A stretch of DNA of 64,000 nt from assembly GCF_018130505.1 (NCBI RefSeq), contig NZ_JAFCKH010000011.1, positions 186,001 through 250,000 on the forward strand, read 5' to 3'. Both the position numbers and the translations under genes were made by a program. This DNA comes from Bradyrhizobium tropiciagri. GTDB lineage: Bacteria; Pseudomonadota; Alphaproteobacteria; Rhizobiales; Xanthobacteraceae. Position 1 is the first letter of the stretch, and each line of letters starts with the position of its first letter. Shown here piece by piece: positions 1 to 8,750 of this stretch. The notes beneath the pieces are model-generated. The model worked only from the letters and a program-made list of their open reading frames with translations, was not told the DNA's origin and did not search any database.

Positions 1-357
1 CGCACCATCCGGCTGGTACGAGGAGTGCGAGACGCGGCCGACGTGCCAGAGCTGCAGGAAGATCAGCCCGCCCTTGGCGTGCACCGCGTTCACCACCTCG
101 CGCCAGCCCGCGATCTGGGCCTCGCTGTAGATGCCCGGGACGCCGGGATTGCCGAAGCCGGTCGCGACCACCGGCGAGGCTTCCGCGATCAGCAGCCCGC
201 CGGGCGTGGCGCGCTGGGCGTAATATTCGGCGTTGAGCGGCCGGGGCGCGAGGCTCGGCCGTGCCGCCCGCATCCGGGTCAGCGGCGCCATCACGACGCG
301 ATGCCTGAGCTCATAGCGACCGACCTTGAGCGGAGTGAACAACGACGGAGGATTCAT
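1..357 (-). CDS. Old Yellow Enzyme family NADH:flavin oxidoreductase, N-terminal 119 residues (gene runs off the left edge)
   Basis: The visible part is the N-terminal third of an FMN-dependent ene-reductase of the NemA/OYE type, a cytosolic TIM-barrel enzyme that reduces activated C=C bonds or nitro esters with NAD(P)H. Seen: the opening LFTPLKVGRYELRHR followed by VVMAPLTRMRA is the classic first beta strand and flavin-contacting segment, and LQLWHVGRVSH near residue 105 is the family's W-H-x-G-R motif. The ATG is the first in frame. The rest of the barrel, including the catalytic region, lies outside the window. The gene is divergent from the ModE-like regulator. The family call is firm; the substrate cannot be inferred. 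Confidence 0.9.
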   Translation of the reverse strand, partial: MNPPSLFTPLKVGRYELRHRVVMAPLTRMRAARPSLAPRPLNAEYYAQRATPGGLLIAEASPVVATGFGNPGVPGIYSEAQIAGWREVVNAVHAKGGLIFLQLWHVGRVSHSSYQPDGA

Positions 358-502
358 GCCTGCCCCAAATATTCCTGTGTGGTTCGCGTTATAGCCTGGG
401 CACGATCCCTGCGGAAACCGGTGCCGATTGCTTGCGGATATGTCCGTGATCTAACGGGTTCATCTTGTTCGTAAAAGCGGATAGTGGCAATCTCATCACC
501 TG

Positions 503-907
503 ATGCCCGTGAGCAATCCCTCCATGCCGAAACCGAGCGCCAGATCGCTCCCCTCCCTCAGCGTCCGCATCGACCTCGATGCCGAGGACCGGATCGGGCC
601 CGGCAAGATCCTGCTGCTGGAGAATATCCGCGAATGCGGCTCGATCTCGGCCGCCGGCCGCGCCATGGACATGAGCTACAAGCGCGCCTGGGACCTCGTC
701 GACGAGATCAACCGGATTTGCCGGCAGGCCGCGGTGGAACGGCAGACCGGCGGCAAGAACGGCGGCGGCGCAGTGCTGACCCCGTTCGGCCTCTCGCTGG
801 TGGCGCGCTACCGGAAGATCGAGCGCGACGCCGCGACCGCCGTGCGCAAGGACCTCGAGGCGCTGCGCAGTGACATCGGCAGGCCGAAGAAGGCCGCGGG
901 GCGGTAG
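503..907 (+). CDS. ModE-like winged-helix transcriptional regulator, DNA-binding domain only
   Basis: A 134-residue protein matching the N-terminal domain of the molybdate regulator ModE (LysR-type winged helix). Seen: IGPGKILLLENI, GSISAAGRAMDMSYKRAWDLV and the GGGAVLTPFG segment are the characteristic helix-turn-helix and wing of that family. It stops at about the length of one domain, so the C-terminal molybdate-binding (MOP/TOBE) domains of full ModE are absent. Such short versions occur in rhizobia and may sense nothing directly or work with separate Mop proteins. A second ATG seven codons in is an equally possible start. A Mo storage operon lies about 23 kb away in the same window, a suggestive but unproven link. 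Confidence 0.85.
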   Translation: MPVSNPSMPKPSARSLPSLSVRIDLDAEDRIGPGKILLLENIRECGSISAAGRAMDMSYKRAWDLVDEINRICRQAAVERQTGGKNGGGAVLTPFGLSLVARYRKIERDAATAVRKDLEALRSDIGRPKKAAGR

Positions 908-1393
908 ACGGGGCCGTCGCAGGGGCGCAGCGCCGATATTCCTCCAGTACTCCGAAATCACGCAAGGGTTGGGTGAGCGGCGGCGTCTGCGAGCGCGCCG
1001 AATGTTGAGACCTGTACCCCCTCACCCGGATTGCATCTCTCGATGCAATCCGACCTCTCCCCGCAGGCGGGGAGAGGTGAGGAGGAGCCAGCGAGTCGCT
1101 ACTCAGCTTCGCCAAGCAAAGACTGGATCGGCTCCCTCGCGCTGGTCTCTTGAAGGCATGATCGAGCCGCGATCAAACGTGAACGCCGCCCAGGCTGTCA
1201 CAAAACAGCAATTGTAGGGTTGATAGAACGACCTCAGCGAGATGACGCCGAGGCGACCTTCATGCACCTCCTGATTTCGGTCAGGAACGTTGCGGTCCTG
1301 CCGAAAACACCTATCGCGACGTCAATCATCGAGCAGTCGGCGAGATCAGGCTTTCGCTGGCTTCAGCACGTCGTTCTGCAAGAGGGCTAGCGG
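908..1393. other. Intergenic stretch without a convincing gene
   Basis: No frame here has a plausible start, ribosome site and protein-like composition. The left half holds a double-hairpin palindromic repeat (listed separately). The right half must contain the promoter of the cytochrome gene but shows no motif I can name. Confidence 0.6.
1016..1080. repeat. Palindromic intergenic repeat (two hairpins)
   Basis: Two adjacent hairpins: arms CGGATTGCAT/ATGCAATCCG separated by six bases, then ACCTCTCCCCGC/GGGGAGAGGT. A related but diverged element, with ATGCATTCCG arms and the same CTCTCCCCGC partner, sits near 33.9 kb. The paired architecture and recurrence indicate a dispersed REP-like family rather than a gene-specific terminator. 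Confidence 0.75.
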
Positions 1394-2773
1394 TTGATCG
1401 TTCGAGTGTTTCTGTCGGCTGCGGCTGGCCTTGCAATGGCGTTTGTTCTCCAGCACGCGTTTGCCTTTCCGGTCGAAGGCGTGCAGACGCCCCTTCCCGT
1501 TGGAACCGAGCTGGACGATGATGCGATCGATCAGCCCCGAGAGCAGTTCCATTCCGAAGCCATCGAAGGTCAGAAATCATACCTGGTTAAGCTCGGAAAC
1601 ATGGCATTCAATACGCCCGCCATTCTCGGTGGCACCGCACTGAAGGGCGGCATCAGTTGCGGCACATGCCACATCAACGGTACGTCCAATTCGAAGTTGT
1701 TCATCCCGGCATTGTCGATCCGGCCGGGCAGCTTTGACACCACGAGCAGTCTGTTCAATCCGAAAGCCGAAAACTTCGTTCTCGATCCGGTTCGGGTGCC
1801 GAGCTTGCGCGGCGCGCGTTATCTCGCACCCTACGGCAACGACGGCAGAAAGGAATCGCTGCGCGATTTTGTCCGCACCGTGATCGTCGACGAATTCTCA
1901 GGTCCTGATCCCTCGCCTGCGGTCCTCAATGCGATCGTCGCCTATATCGAGGATATCGATTTTCTGCCCAACCCCCGCATCAGTATCGGCGGAAAATTGG
2001 CGGCGGACGCCAGCGAGGCCGAACGGCGCGGAGAAGCACTGTTCAACAAGCCTTTTCCGCATGACGCGAATCTGAGCTGTGCGGGCTGTCACATTCCTTC
2101 CGCCGCGTTCGTTGATAACAAGCGGCACGATGTCGGATCAGGCGGGATCTACAAGACGCCGACGCTGCTGAACGCTGATTTCAACGCGCCTTACTTCCAC
2201 GACGTGCGTTTCACCACGCTCGATCAGGTCGTCGACTACTTCGATCGTTCATTCACGCTCGGCTATTCGGCCCAGGATCGGGCTGACATGGTTGCCTATC
2301 TGAAGGCGATCGGCGATGCCGCGCAGCCTTATGAACACATCACCACGGCGATCCTGTTGCAGGATATTTTCGATTTCGCGAGCACGCTCGGCACCGCCAT
2401 CCGGGCACATGACAACGGCATCATTGCTCTCACGGTCGCAGCCGTTGGTGGTAACCTCAACGAGTTGATGGATCGCATTCCGGGGCAGGGCGCCGCCGGC
2501 GTGTCAGGAGGCGAGAGAGAGCGCGACGCTGCACGCAATTCTGTGAAAGAAGCCGTCGCAATACTGGAGCGGGTCGGCAGCAATGCAGCCGCTGGAAATT
2601 ACGACGAGGCGGCGCGCGAGTATCAAAACTACAATCACTTTATAAGTCTCGCGGTCCAACCCGCTATCAGCCGCGCCGAACCATGGTCGTTGCTCAATCC
2701 GGCCATCCATGACGCTCATTATGCAGCGCTGCGGCAGCAGCTTGAATTTCATCACAAGCAACCGGCCAAGTAA
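1394..2773 (+). CDS. Exported di-haem cytochrome c, cytochrome-c-peroxidase/MauG-like
   Basis: A periplasmic c-type cytochrome related to bacterial cytochrome c peroxidases, which use two covalent haems to pass electrons to a substrate. Seen: a signal peptide over residues 1-25, haem site 1 C89-G-T-C-H93 and haem site 2 C229-A-G-C-H233, with the family's VRVPSLRGARYLAPYGNDGR segment between them and the second-domain KTPTLLNADFNAPYFHD. At 459 residues it is longer than a typical peroxidase (about 330), the extra part being C-terminal. The start is TTG, chosen because only it keeps the whole signal peptide; AGAGGG lies just upstream. The next gene on the strand is an exported phosphoesterase, so both act in the periplasm. 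Substrate unknown. Confidence 0.85.
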   Translation: MIVRVFLSAAAGLAMAFVLQHAFAFPVEGVQTPLPVGTELDDDAIDQPREQFHSEAIEGQKSYLVKLGNMAFNTPAILGGTALKGGISCGTCHINGTSNSKLFIPALSIRPGSFDTTSSLFNPKAENFVLDPVRVPSLRGARYLAPYGNDGRKESLRDFVRTVIVDEFSGPDPSPAVLNAIVAYIEDIDFLPNPRISIGGKLAADASEAERRGEALFNKPFPHDANLSCAGCHIPSAAFVDNKRHDVGSGGIYKTPTLLNADFNAPYFHDVRFTTLDQVVDYFDRSFTLGYSAQDRADMVAYLKAIGDAAQPYEHITTAILLQDIFDFASTLGTAIRAHDNGIIALTVAAVGGNLNELMDRIPGQGAAGVSGGERERDAARNSVKEAVAILERVGSNAAAGNYDEAAREYQNYNHFISLAVQPAISRAEPWSLLNPAIHDAHYAALRQQLEFHHKQPAK

Positions 2774-2815
2774 CTGAACAAGTAACTGATCAAGTCACTG
2801 ATCAAGTCACTCGTC
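2768..2815. repeat. 12-bp tandem repeat, four copies, starting at the cytochrome stop codon
   Basis: Four consecutive 12-base units of the form AAGTMACTGATC, diverging by one to three bases from copy to copy. The first unit includes the last codon and TAA stop of the cytochrome gene. Units one and two both carry TAACTGA, so stops recur in two frames just past the gene end. Confidence 0.8.
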
Positions 2816-3243
2816 ATCTCACCGTCAGTCATCGTCAAAGAAGCGATCGAGCCCGCTGCACCGAGTGGCGTGACCGATCTCGATCGAGGACGATGTGGCC
2901 ATCGAAGCGTGATCGAGCCGCCATCAAATACGCGTGAACGTATCGTTGACCCAAACTCATTCAGCACACCGCATCGCTCTCGCGCGATTGCCGTACCTCT
3001 CGCGACGCACTTCGCGTGCTTGAAACACTTGGCGTACTTGAAGAATGCATCGCTTCACGATGAAACATCGTCCGCGGACTTCAACTCACGAGCGAAGGTA
3101 CGAACAATTCTCGGCATGTCAAAATGTCGCATCACTGAAACAAGCCGCTCCTAAACATTCAGCTCGACTCTCCTCGCTGTCTCGCACTTCGCGAGTCACT
3201 TGCTTGTCGAGAGTCGCTTCCTTGCTCCTCCAGAAGGTATGTC
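2774..3243. other. Intergenic region between cytochrome and phosphoesterase
   Basis: About 470 bases that begin with the tandem repeat. The rest has visibly lower GC and no credible frame on either strand. It should hold the phosphoesterase promoter. The bases directly before that gene contain CAGAAGGTATGTC, giving AGAAGG as the ribosome site. Confidence 0.5.
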
Positions 3244-5061
3244 ATGCCAACGCCAACACCTGTGCGTCATCGTCTTCGCCAAATTCTTCTCTTGTCGGCG
3301 GCATCGTTGATGCTGTGCCCTTCCGTCGGTCACGCCGACGACGCTGATCGGGGCAACAATCATGGTGACGATACGCGCACGCCGATCAAGCACGTCGTCG
3401 TCATCATTCCTGAGAACCAAACGTTCGATCATTACTTCGGCACCTATCCGCACGCAGCGAATATTGCCGGCGAGCAGACCTGGTTGGGAGTGTCTGCGCC
3501 GAAATTCGTCGCGCGCCCCGGCACGCCAAAGGCCAATACCCTGACGCCTGAGTTGCTGAAGAACAATCCGAACCGGAGCATATTCGGAGCCCCCGCCAAT
3601 CCCACGCGGTCCAGTCCGGCCAACGCCGTCACCTGCGACATGGGCCACGACTACGAGCCCGAGCAGCAGGCCTATGATGGCGGGAAGGCCGACAAATTCC
3701 CTGAGACGACCGCCGGCAAGGGCTCGGGTTGCGAGCCGGACGGCACAACCGTCATGACCTATTTCGACGGCAATACCGTCACGGCGATGTGGAACTACGC
3801 TCAATACTACGCCATGAGCGACAATTCCTTCTCCACGACTTACGGCCCCACGGTGCCCGGACACGCCAATCTCATTGCAGGCACCACGCATGGGATCATC
3901 ATTCACGACCCCTCCAACCCCGCCAACCCGAACACTTCCGGCTTCTATGTCAATCCGAAGGATCAGTCGGTCACGCTCGTTGACGCCAACTTGCCCGGTT
4001 ATCTCGACGATTGCGGCAGCGGCCGGACATTTGAGTTCACCGGCAAGAATGTCGGCGATCTGCTGAACGCGAAGAAAGTGACCTGGGGCTATTTCCAGGG
4101 TGGCTTCCTGCCGAGCCAGCCCGCGACGTTGGATGCGAACGGCAAGGTGCTGACGCCTGCGGTTTGCAACACCACGCATTCCGCCCATCAAATGGAGATC
4201 GATGGCCACACCTACCTGGTGCAGAACCCGAGCGTCAACAACCCGGGCGTGGACATTCACGCGCTCGCCAGGGATTACAGCACCGGCGTCACGCCGTTCA
4301 TGAAATATGCGAGCACGCGCAACCCGCACCATTTGCGGCCGAGTTCGCCGGATATGATCGGCAAGACCGACCAAGCCAATCACATGTATGATATTTCGGA
4401 TTTCTTTACGTCGCTGAACGCCGGCTCAATGCCCGCAGTGAGTTACGTGAAGGCACCGGTCTATCAGTACGGCCACCCATCCAGCTCCGATCCGCTCACG
4501 GAGCAAGGCTTTATCGTGGAGACAATCAACGCGATCCAGAAGTCTCGCTTTTGGAACGACACCGCCATCGTCATCGTGTGGGATGACTCCGATGGCTGGT
4601 ACGACCACGTCATGCCTCCGGTCTTGACCCCGTCAGCGACCAACCTCGACTTCCTGTTTGGCCCCGGCAATTGCGGCACGCCGAAACCTGGTGCCGACGC
4701 CGCGCGCTGCGGCCTCGGCCCACGCCAGCCTCTGCTTGTGATCTCGCCCTATGCGAAACCGAACTTCATCGATCACACCCTGACTCATCAGGTCTCGGTG
4801 CTTCGCTTCATCGAGGACAATTGGAAGCTCGGCTTCATCGATGGCCCGGTTGCCCCGCCCGAGGGTACGGGATCTGTCGACCGGTATGCAAATTCGCTCG
4901 ACAACATGTTCGACTTCAAAGGCAAGCCGAACAGGCGTCCTCTCATCCTCGATGCAGTCACCGGATCGATCGTCTCGGGTGGCGACAACGACGGTCACGA
5001 TCACGGCCATGACCACGATCATGGCCATGACAATGATCATGGCCACGATCACAACCACTAA
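3244..5061 (+). CDS. Exported phosphoesterase (phospholipase C / acid phosphatase AcpA-like superfamily) with His/Asp-rich tail
   Basis: A secreted phosphoesterase of the PF04185 type, which hydrolyses phosphate mono- or diesters. Seen: a signal peptide ending near residue 31 (VGHADDAD), the metal-site opening KHVVVIIPENQTFDHYFG (residues 49-66), the nucleophile-region segment YGPTVPGHANLIAGTTHG, and the later metal ligands in VIVWDDSDGWYDHV. The last 24 residues contain ten His and seven Asp in a GHDH-type run, which looks like a metal-buffering or metal-loading tail and is not a standard part of the family. It follows an exported di-haem cytochrome after a long gap, so an operon is uncertain. 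Phosphatase versus phospholipase activity cannot be decided from sequence. Confidence 0.9.
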   Translation: MPTPTPVRHRLRQILLLSAASLMLCPSVGHADDADRGNNHGDDTRTPIKHVVVIIPENQTFDHYFGTYPHAANIAGEQTWLGVSAPKFVARPGTPKANTLTPELLKNNPNRSIFGAPANPTRSSPANAVTCDMGHDYEPEQQAYDGGKADKFPETTAGKGSGCEPDGTTVMTYFDGNTVTAMWNYAQYYAMSDNSFSTTYGPTVPGHANLIAGTTHGIIIHDPSNPANPNTSGFYVNPKDQSVTLVDANLPGYLDDCGSGRTFEFTGKNVGDLLNAKKVTWGYFQGGFLPSQPATLDANGKVLTPAVCNTTHSAHQMEIDGHTYLVQNPSVNNPGVDIHALARDYSTGVTPFMKYASTRNPHHLRPSSPDMIGKTDQANHMYDISDFFTSLNAGSMPAVSYVKAPVYQYGHPSSSDPLTEQGFIVETINAIQKSRFWNDTAIVIVWDDSDGWYDHVMPPVLTPSATNLDFLFGPGNCGTPKPGADAARCGLGPRQPLLVISPYAKPNFIDHTLTHQVSVLRFIEDNWKLGFIDGPVAPPEGTGSVDRYANSLDNMFDFKGKPNRRPLILDAVTGSIVSGGDNDGHDHGHDHDHGHDNDHGHDHNH

Positions 5062-5102
5062 CCGACAACCGGCAACCGAAAACGACTGAGCCACAGACAA
5101 CT

Positions 5103-5133
5103 GGCCCGCCGCAGGCATCACCTGCGACGGGCC
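5103..5133. terminator. Strong hairpin downstream of the phosphoesterase
   Basis: Arms GGCCCGCCGCAGG and CCTGCGACGGGCC pair over 13 positions with one mismatch and a five-base loop. There is no clear T-run, so it is terminator-like rather than a textbook intrinsic terminator. It lies 41 bases after the stop codon. Confidence 0.6.
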
Positions 5134-5295
5134 ATCGCGTTACCCGCGGTAGCGCTTACGCAGCAAGCACGTCGTTAGTTCGCGCTAAACTGCTTGTGTC
5201 CGTTTCTGGCCCAAAACCGGCATGTCGTGGTCACCGACGATGTCCGGCTTCGGGGGGTAGAGCCGACATAGCGGATGTATGAGTACACGCCCTAC

Positions 5296-6792
5296 CTAGC
5301 CGGTCTTGATCCAGACGGCCTTGACGTTGAGATACTCCTCGACATGCTGCTTGCCGGACTCGCGGCCGTAGCCGCTCATCTTGTAGCCGCCGAACGGCAC
5401 CGCGGGGTCCATCGCCTGATAGCAATTGACCCAGACCGAGCCGGCGCGCAGTGCCTTCGCCACCTGGTGCGCCTTGCTGACATTGGTGGTCCAGACGCCG
5501 GAGCCGAGGCCGAAGGTGGTGGCATTGGCACGCTTGATCAGGTCCTCCGGATCCTTGAACGAGATCGCCGAAATCACCGGGCCGAAGATCTCCTCCTGCG
5601 CGATGCGCATGTTATCCTGCACATTGGCGAACACCGTCGGCTGCACGAAGAAGCCCTTCGACAGCGCGCCCTCGGTGAGGCGGCCACCACCGGCAACTGC
5701 CTTCGCGCCTTCCTTGGTGCCGATGTCGAGATAGCCGGAGACGCGGTCCATCTGCTGCTGCGACACCAGCGGGCCGATCTGGGTGTTGGGATCGAGACCG
5801 TTGCCGACCTGCAGCTTCTTGCCGAACTCGGCGACGCGGCCGACGAACTCGTCATAGACCTTCTGCTCGACGAACAGCCGCGTGCCGGCGCTGCAGATCT
5901 GGCCGGAATTGGCGAACACCGCCATCGCAGCACCAGGCACCGCCGCGTCGAGATCGGCATCGGCGAACACGATGTCCGGCGACTTGCCGCCGAGCTCGAG
6001 CGAGACGCGCTTGAGGTTGCCGGCCGAGGCGCGGATGATCGACTGGCCGGTGACGTGCGAGCCGGTGAAGGCGACCTTGTCGACATCGGGATGCGAGGCG
6101 AGCGCAGCGCCCGCGGTCTCGCCATAGCCCGGCACGACGTTGACGACACCCGGCGGAATGCCGGCCTCCATGCAGAGCTCGCCGATCCGCAGCGAGGTCA
6201 GCGGCGATTCCTCCGCCGGCTTCAGCACCACGGTGCAGCCGGTCGCGATCGCCGGGCCGATCTTCCAGATCGAAGCCGTCAGCGGCCCGTTCCACGGGAT
6301 GATGGCGCCGACCACGCCGATCGGCTCCTTCAGCGTGTAGGAGAAGATCTCGCCAGGCAGCGAGTTCTCGATGGTCTCGCCGTGGATCGCGGTCGCCTGC
6401 CCCGCGTAGTAGCGCAGCATGCCGAGCGCACGCAGTTTGTTGCCGCGGGTGCGGCTGATCGGGGCGCCCATGTCGAGCGTGTCGAGTTGCGACAATTCCT
6501 CGAAATTCGCTTCGACCAGCTCGGCGAGCTTGAGCAGCATGTTCTGCCGCTCGAACGGCTTCACCTTGCTCCACGGGCCTTCGAACGCGCGGCGTGCCGC
6601 GGCAACGGCGCGGTTGATGTCCTCGGCATCGCCCTCGGCGACGGTCGCGAGCAGTTCGCCGGTCGCGGGGTTGTGCGTCTCGAACTTCTTGCCGGAGGCG
6701 GCGTCGACCCATTTGCCGTCGATCAGCATCTGCTTGTAGGAGCCATCGGCATACGGATGGCGCGTGATCGGAATAGCCTGCGAAACAGCCAT
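5296..6792 (-). CDS. NAD(P)-dependent aldehyde dehydrogenase
   Basis: A 498-residue cytosolic aldehyde dehydrogenase that oxidises an aldehyde to the acid. Seen: PWNGP with N168, the cofactor-loop FTGSHVTGQ (243-250), the general base E266 in LELGGKSP, and the catalytic C300 in GQICSAGTR; C-terminal EIFGPV and the FGGYKMSGYGRE closing motif. Length and motif spacing are those of a complete enzyme. It is most like the broad ALDH2/betaine-aldehyde branch; no substrate can be named. It is divergent from an SDR across 200 bases that contain a CATGCA-N6-TGCATG palindrome, and the two may be co-regulated in alcohol/aldehyde catabolism. Confidence 0.93.
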   Translation of the reverse strand: MAVSQAIPITRHPYADGSYKQMLIDGKWVDAASGKKFETHNPATGELLATVAEGDAEDINRAVAAARRAFEGPWSKVKPFERQNMLLKLAELVEANFEELSQLDTLDMGAPISRTRGNKLRALGMLRYYAGQATAIHGETIENSLPGEIFSYTLKEPIGVVGAIIPWNGPLTASIWKIGPAIATGCTVVLKPAEESPLTSLRIGELCMEAGIPPGVVNVVPGYGETAGAALASHPDVDKVAFTGSHVTGQSIIRASAGNLKRVSLELGGKSPDIVFADADLDAAVPGAAMAVFANSGQICSAGTRLFVEQKVYDEFVGRVAEFGKKLQVGNGLDPNTQIGPLVSQQQMDRVSGYLDIGTKEGAKAVAGGGRLTEGALSKGFFVQPTVFANVQDNMRIAQEEIFGPVISAISFKDPEDLIKRANATTFGLGSGVWTTNVSKAHQVAKALRAGSVWVNCYQAMDPAVPFGGYKMSGYGRESGKQHVEEYLNVKAVWIKTG

Positions 6793-6916
6793 GTTTGCAC
6801 TCCCTGAATGTCGGCTGAGGTGTTTTTGGAAGCGTTATATCCCGAATTCTACAGCGCCGACGCGAAACCGTAAAGCCAAGCCGGAGTTGAAGAGGGTGAC
6901 GCGTATGAAACTCTCC

Positions 6917-6934
6917 CATGCATCCGCGTGCATG
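6917..6934. promoter_or_regulatory. Palindrome in the divergent ALDH/SDR promoter region
   Basis: CATGCA and TGCATG arms with a six-base spacer, in the 200-base region between the two divergent starts. Position and symmetry suit a regulator-binding site, but no regulator is adjacent, so this is a candidate only. Confidence 0.35.
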
Positions 6935-6992
6935 CTGTGCACGATATGCTAGCCTGCAAAGTATCAGCCACATATGTGTCCGGAGACCGCCG

Positions 6993-7844
6993 ATGCCCCA
7001 TCCCGTGATGTCACCCAATCATGTTGCCGTGATCACCGGAGGCGCCTCCGGCATCGGGCTTGCCGCCGCGTTGCGCTTTGCCAAGGCCGGCATGAAGGTC
7101 TGCATCGCCGATCTCGGCGATGAGAGGCTGAAGGACGCCGCGGCAAAACTGTCATCTGCGGCGCCAGGCGGCGCTGCTGACATCATGGCGTCGGCCGTCG
7201 ACGTCAGCCGCGCCGATGCGGTGGCGGATTTCGAAGCCGCGGTCGCCAAGCGGTTCGGCGGCACGGATATCCTGATGAACAATGCCGGCATCCAGCCCGG
7301 CAGCACGATGTTCGGACCATCGGACAACTGGCAGCGCATCCTCGCCGTCAACCTGTGGGGCGTCATCAACGGCACGCAGGCCTTCGCGCCCAACATGATC
7401 AAGCGCGGCCGGCCGGGGCTGATCATCAACACCGGCTCCAAGCAGGGCATCACTACGCCGCCGGGCGATCCCGCCTACAACGTCTCCAAGGCCGGCGTGA
7501 AGGCCTTCACGGAAGCGCTGCAGCACGAGTTGCGCAACACCGACGGCTGCAGCATCACGGCACATCTGATGATCCCGGGCTTCGTCTTCACCGGTCTCAC
7601 GGCGCGGGGCCGCACCGAGAAGCCGGCGGGTGCATGGACATCGGAGCAGACCGTCGACTTCATGATCGAGCGGATCGAGGCCGGCGATTTCTACATCCTC
7701 TGCCCTGACAACGACGTGCCGCGCGCGCTCGACGAACGCCGCATCCTGTGGGCCGCCGGCGACATCGTCGAGAACCGCCCGCCGCTGTCGCGCTGGCACA
7801 AGGATTACAGCGACGCATTCGCCGCGTTCGTGAAAGGGAAATGA
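6993..7844 (+). CDS. Short-chain dehydrogenase/reductase (classical SDR)
   Basis: A 283-residue NAD(P)-dependent oxidoreductase of the classical SDR family. Seen: the dinucleotide motif TGGASGIG (15-22), NNAG (96-99), and the catalytic Y162-N-V-S-K166 with upstream N-T-G-S. The start was placed at the ATG preceded by GGAG seven bases upstream; an in-frame start 25 codons earlier would add residues unlike the family. The region after residue 180 (LMIPGFVFTGLT) matches the substrate-loop position. It is divergent from an aldehyde dehydrogenase, so it could supply or remove the corresponding aldehyde or ketone. Substrate unknown. Confidence 0.9.
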   Translation: MPHPVMSPNHVAVITGGASGIGLAAALRFAKAGMKVCIADLGDERLKDAAAKLSSAAPGGAADIMASAVDVSRADAVADFEAAVAKRFGGTDILMNNAGIQPGSTMFGPSDNWQRILAVNLWGVINGTQAFAPNMIKRGRPGLIINTGSKQGITTPPGDPAYNVSKAGVKAFTEALQHELRNTDGCSITAHLMIPGFVFTGLTARGRTEKPAGAWTSEQTVDFMIERIEAGDFYILCPDNDVPRALDERRILWAAGDIVENRPPLSRWHKDYSDAFAAFVKGK

Positions 7845-7845
7845 A

Positions 7846-7923
7846 GTAGGATGGGTGGAGCGCAGCGATACCCATCATGTCTCCGCAAAAACGATGGGTA
7901 TCGCTTCGCTCCACCCATCCTAC
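7846..7923. repeat. Long palindromic repeat, family A, copy 1
   Basis: Arms of about 31 bases beginning GTAGGATGGGTGGAGCG and ending with the complement CCACCCATCCTAC, around a short central loop. A near-identical copy lies at 10800-10883 and differs mainly in the loop. It starts two bases after the SDR stop. Confidence 0.9.
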
Positions 7924-7936
7924 GAACTCCAGCCGC

Positions 7937-8022
7937 GTAGGGTGGGCAGAGCGCGGCGTGCCCACCATCACGCGCACGTCGTGGATGGTGGGCACGTCGC
8001 TACGCTCCTTTGCCCACCCTAC
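7937..8022. repeat. Long palindromic repeat, family B (GTAGGGTGGGCA arms)
   Basis: A second palindrome 13 bases after the first: arms GTAGGGTGGGCA and TGCCCACCCTAC with an internal smaller inverted repeat. Its outer sequence is a variant of the family A arm, so the two probably share an origin. It ends 12 bases before the stop codon of the next, convergent gene. Confidence 0.85.
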
Positions 8023-8034
8023 GAAGCTACCAAC

Positions 8035-8415
8035 CTAATTCGCGCGCACCTGCGCGCGCGTCGCCGGCTGCGATACCAGCGCCTCGCCGAGTTCACTCTG
8101 CTGGGCGCGCGGGATCGAGAAGCAGACGCTGAAGCCGTCCGATGTCGTCAGCGTCACCATGCCCTGGGTCGGATCGGTAGACTGCTCGATCACCCATGAA
8201 TCCAGCGGATAGGCGTAGCGCAGGGACTGGTCGCCGAAGCGGGTCTGCAGCGCCTTGCTGATCAGGCCGGGCAAGGTCATGACCAGCGCGCCGACCTGGC
8301 TGACCGAGAGGCGGATCGTCGCGGGCTCGCCCCTGCCGTCGACGAACCCCAGCGAGATGGCGCAGCCGTCGGCCGCGACCTCGCACGTGGTCAGCTCCTG
8401 GGTTTCGATCTCCAT
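8035..8415 (-). CDS. Hypothetical protein, 126 residues
   Basis: I do not recognise a family. The protein is soluble, without signal or membrane segments, and has an alternating hydrophobic pattern consistent with a small beta-rich fold (ISLGFVDGRGEPATIRLSVSQVG; GMVTLTTSDGFSVCFSIPR). I chose the ATG that has CCGGAG seven bases upstream; an ATG six codons earlier is possible. It is divergent from an aldehyde dehydrogenase. Length and codon use look like a real gene. Confidence 0.65.
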   Translation of the reverse strand: MEIETQELTTCEVAADGCAISLGFVDGRGEPATIRLSVSQVGALVMTLPGLISKALQTRFGDQSLRYAYPLDSWVIEQSTDPTQGMVTLTTSDGFSVCFSIPRAQQSELGEALVSQPATRAQVRAN

Positions 8416-8750
8416 GCCGGCACTCCGGATCATCGTTATATTCCGTTCAATATATCGAGAAGACGCGCAGCGTCCAGTCCCCAGAGTACAGTTGCAGGCC
8501 GCCCGGCGCAGCCGCGCGGCGTTAGAATCCATTGAAGTCCGGGCACATGCCGTTGACGCCGGATCGGCGACCGCTAATAGTGAACCAAGACGATCAAACC
8601 GATTTTTCTTCGTCATTTTCCAGAGCACCCAACCGTTCCAGCCATGCCGGGCTCGCCGTCGATGGCCGTGGCGCCCCGACCGGCGCCGTGATATATGCGT
8701 ATATATAGCGAGGCCCGAACGGCCCGTTTGACCCAGGGAGAGGCAAGCCA
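8416..8750. other. Divergent intergenic region upstream of an aldehyde dehydrogenase
   Basis: About 335 bases with no credible frame. AT-rich islands stand out: TATATTCCG followed by CAATATATCG near the left gene, and GATATATGCGTATATATAG about 50 bases before the right gene. The latter is a near-palindrome, TATA-TGCG-TATA, and probably includes the -10 region of the aldehyde dehydrogenase promoter. Confidence 0.4.

Noticed and set aside
5275-6807. 510-codon open frame on the plus strand opposite the first aldehyde dehydrogenase
   Set aside because: It is the antisense shadow of a full-length aldehyde dehydrogenase with intact catalytic residues; its protein is Arg/Ala/His-rich without motifs.
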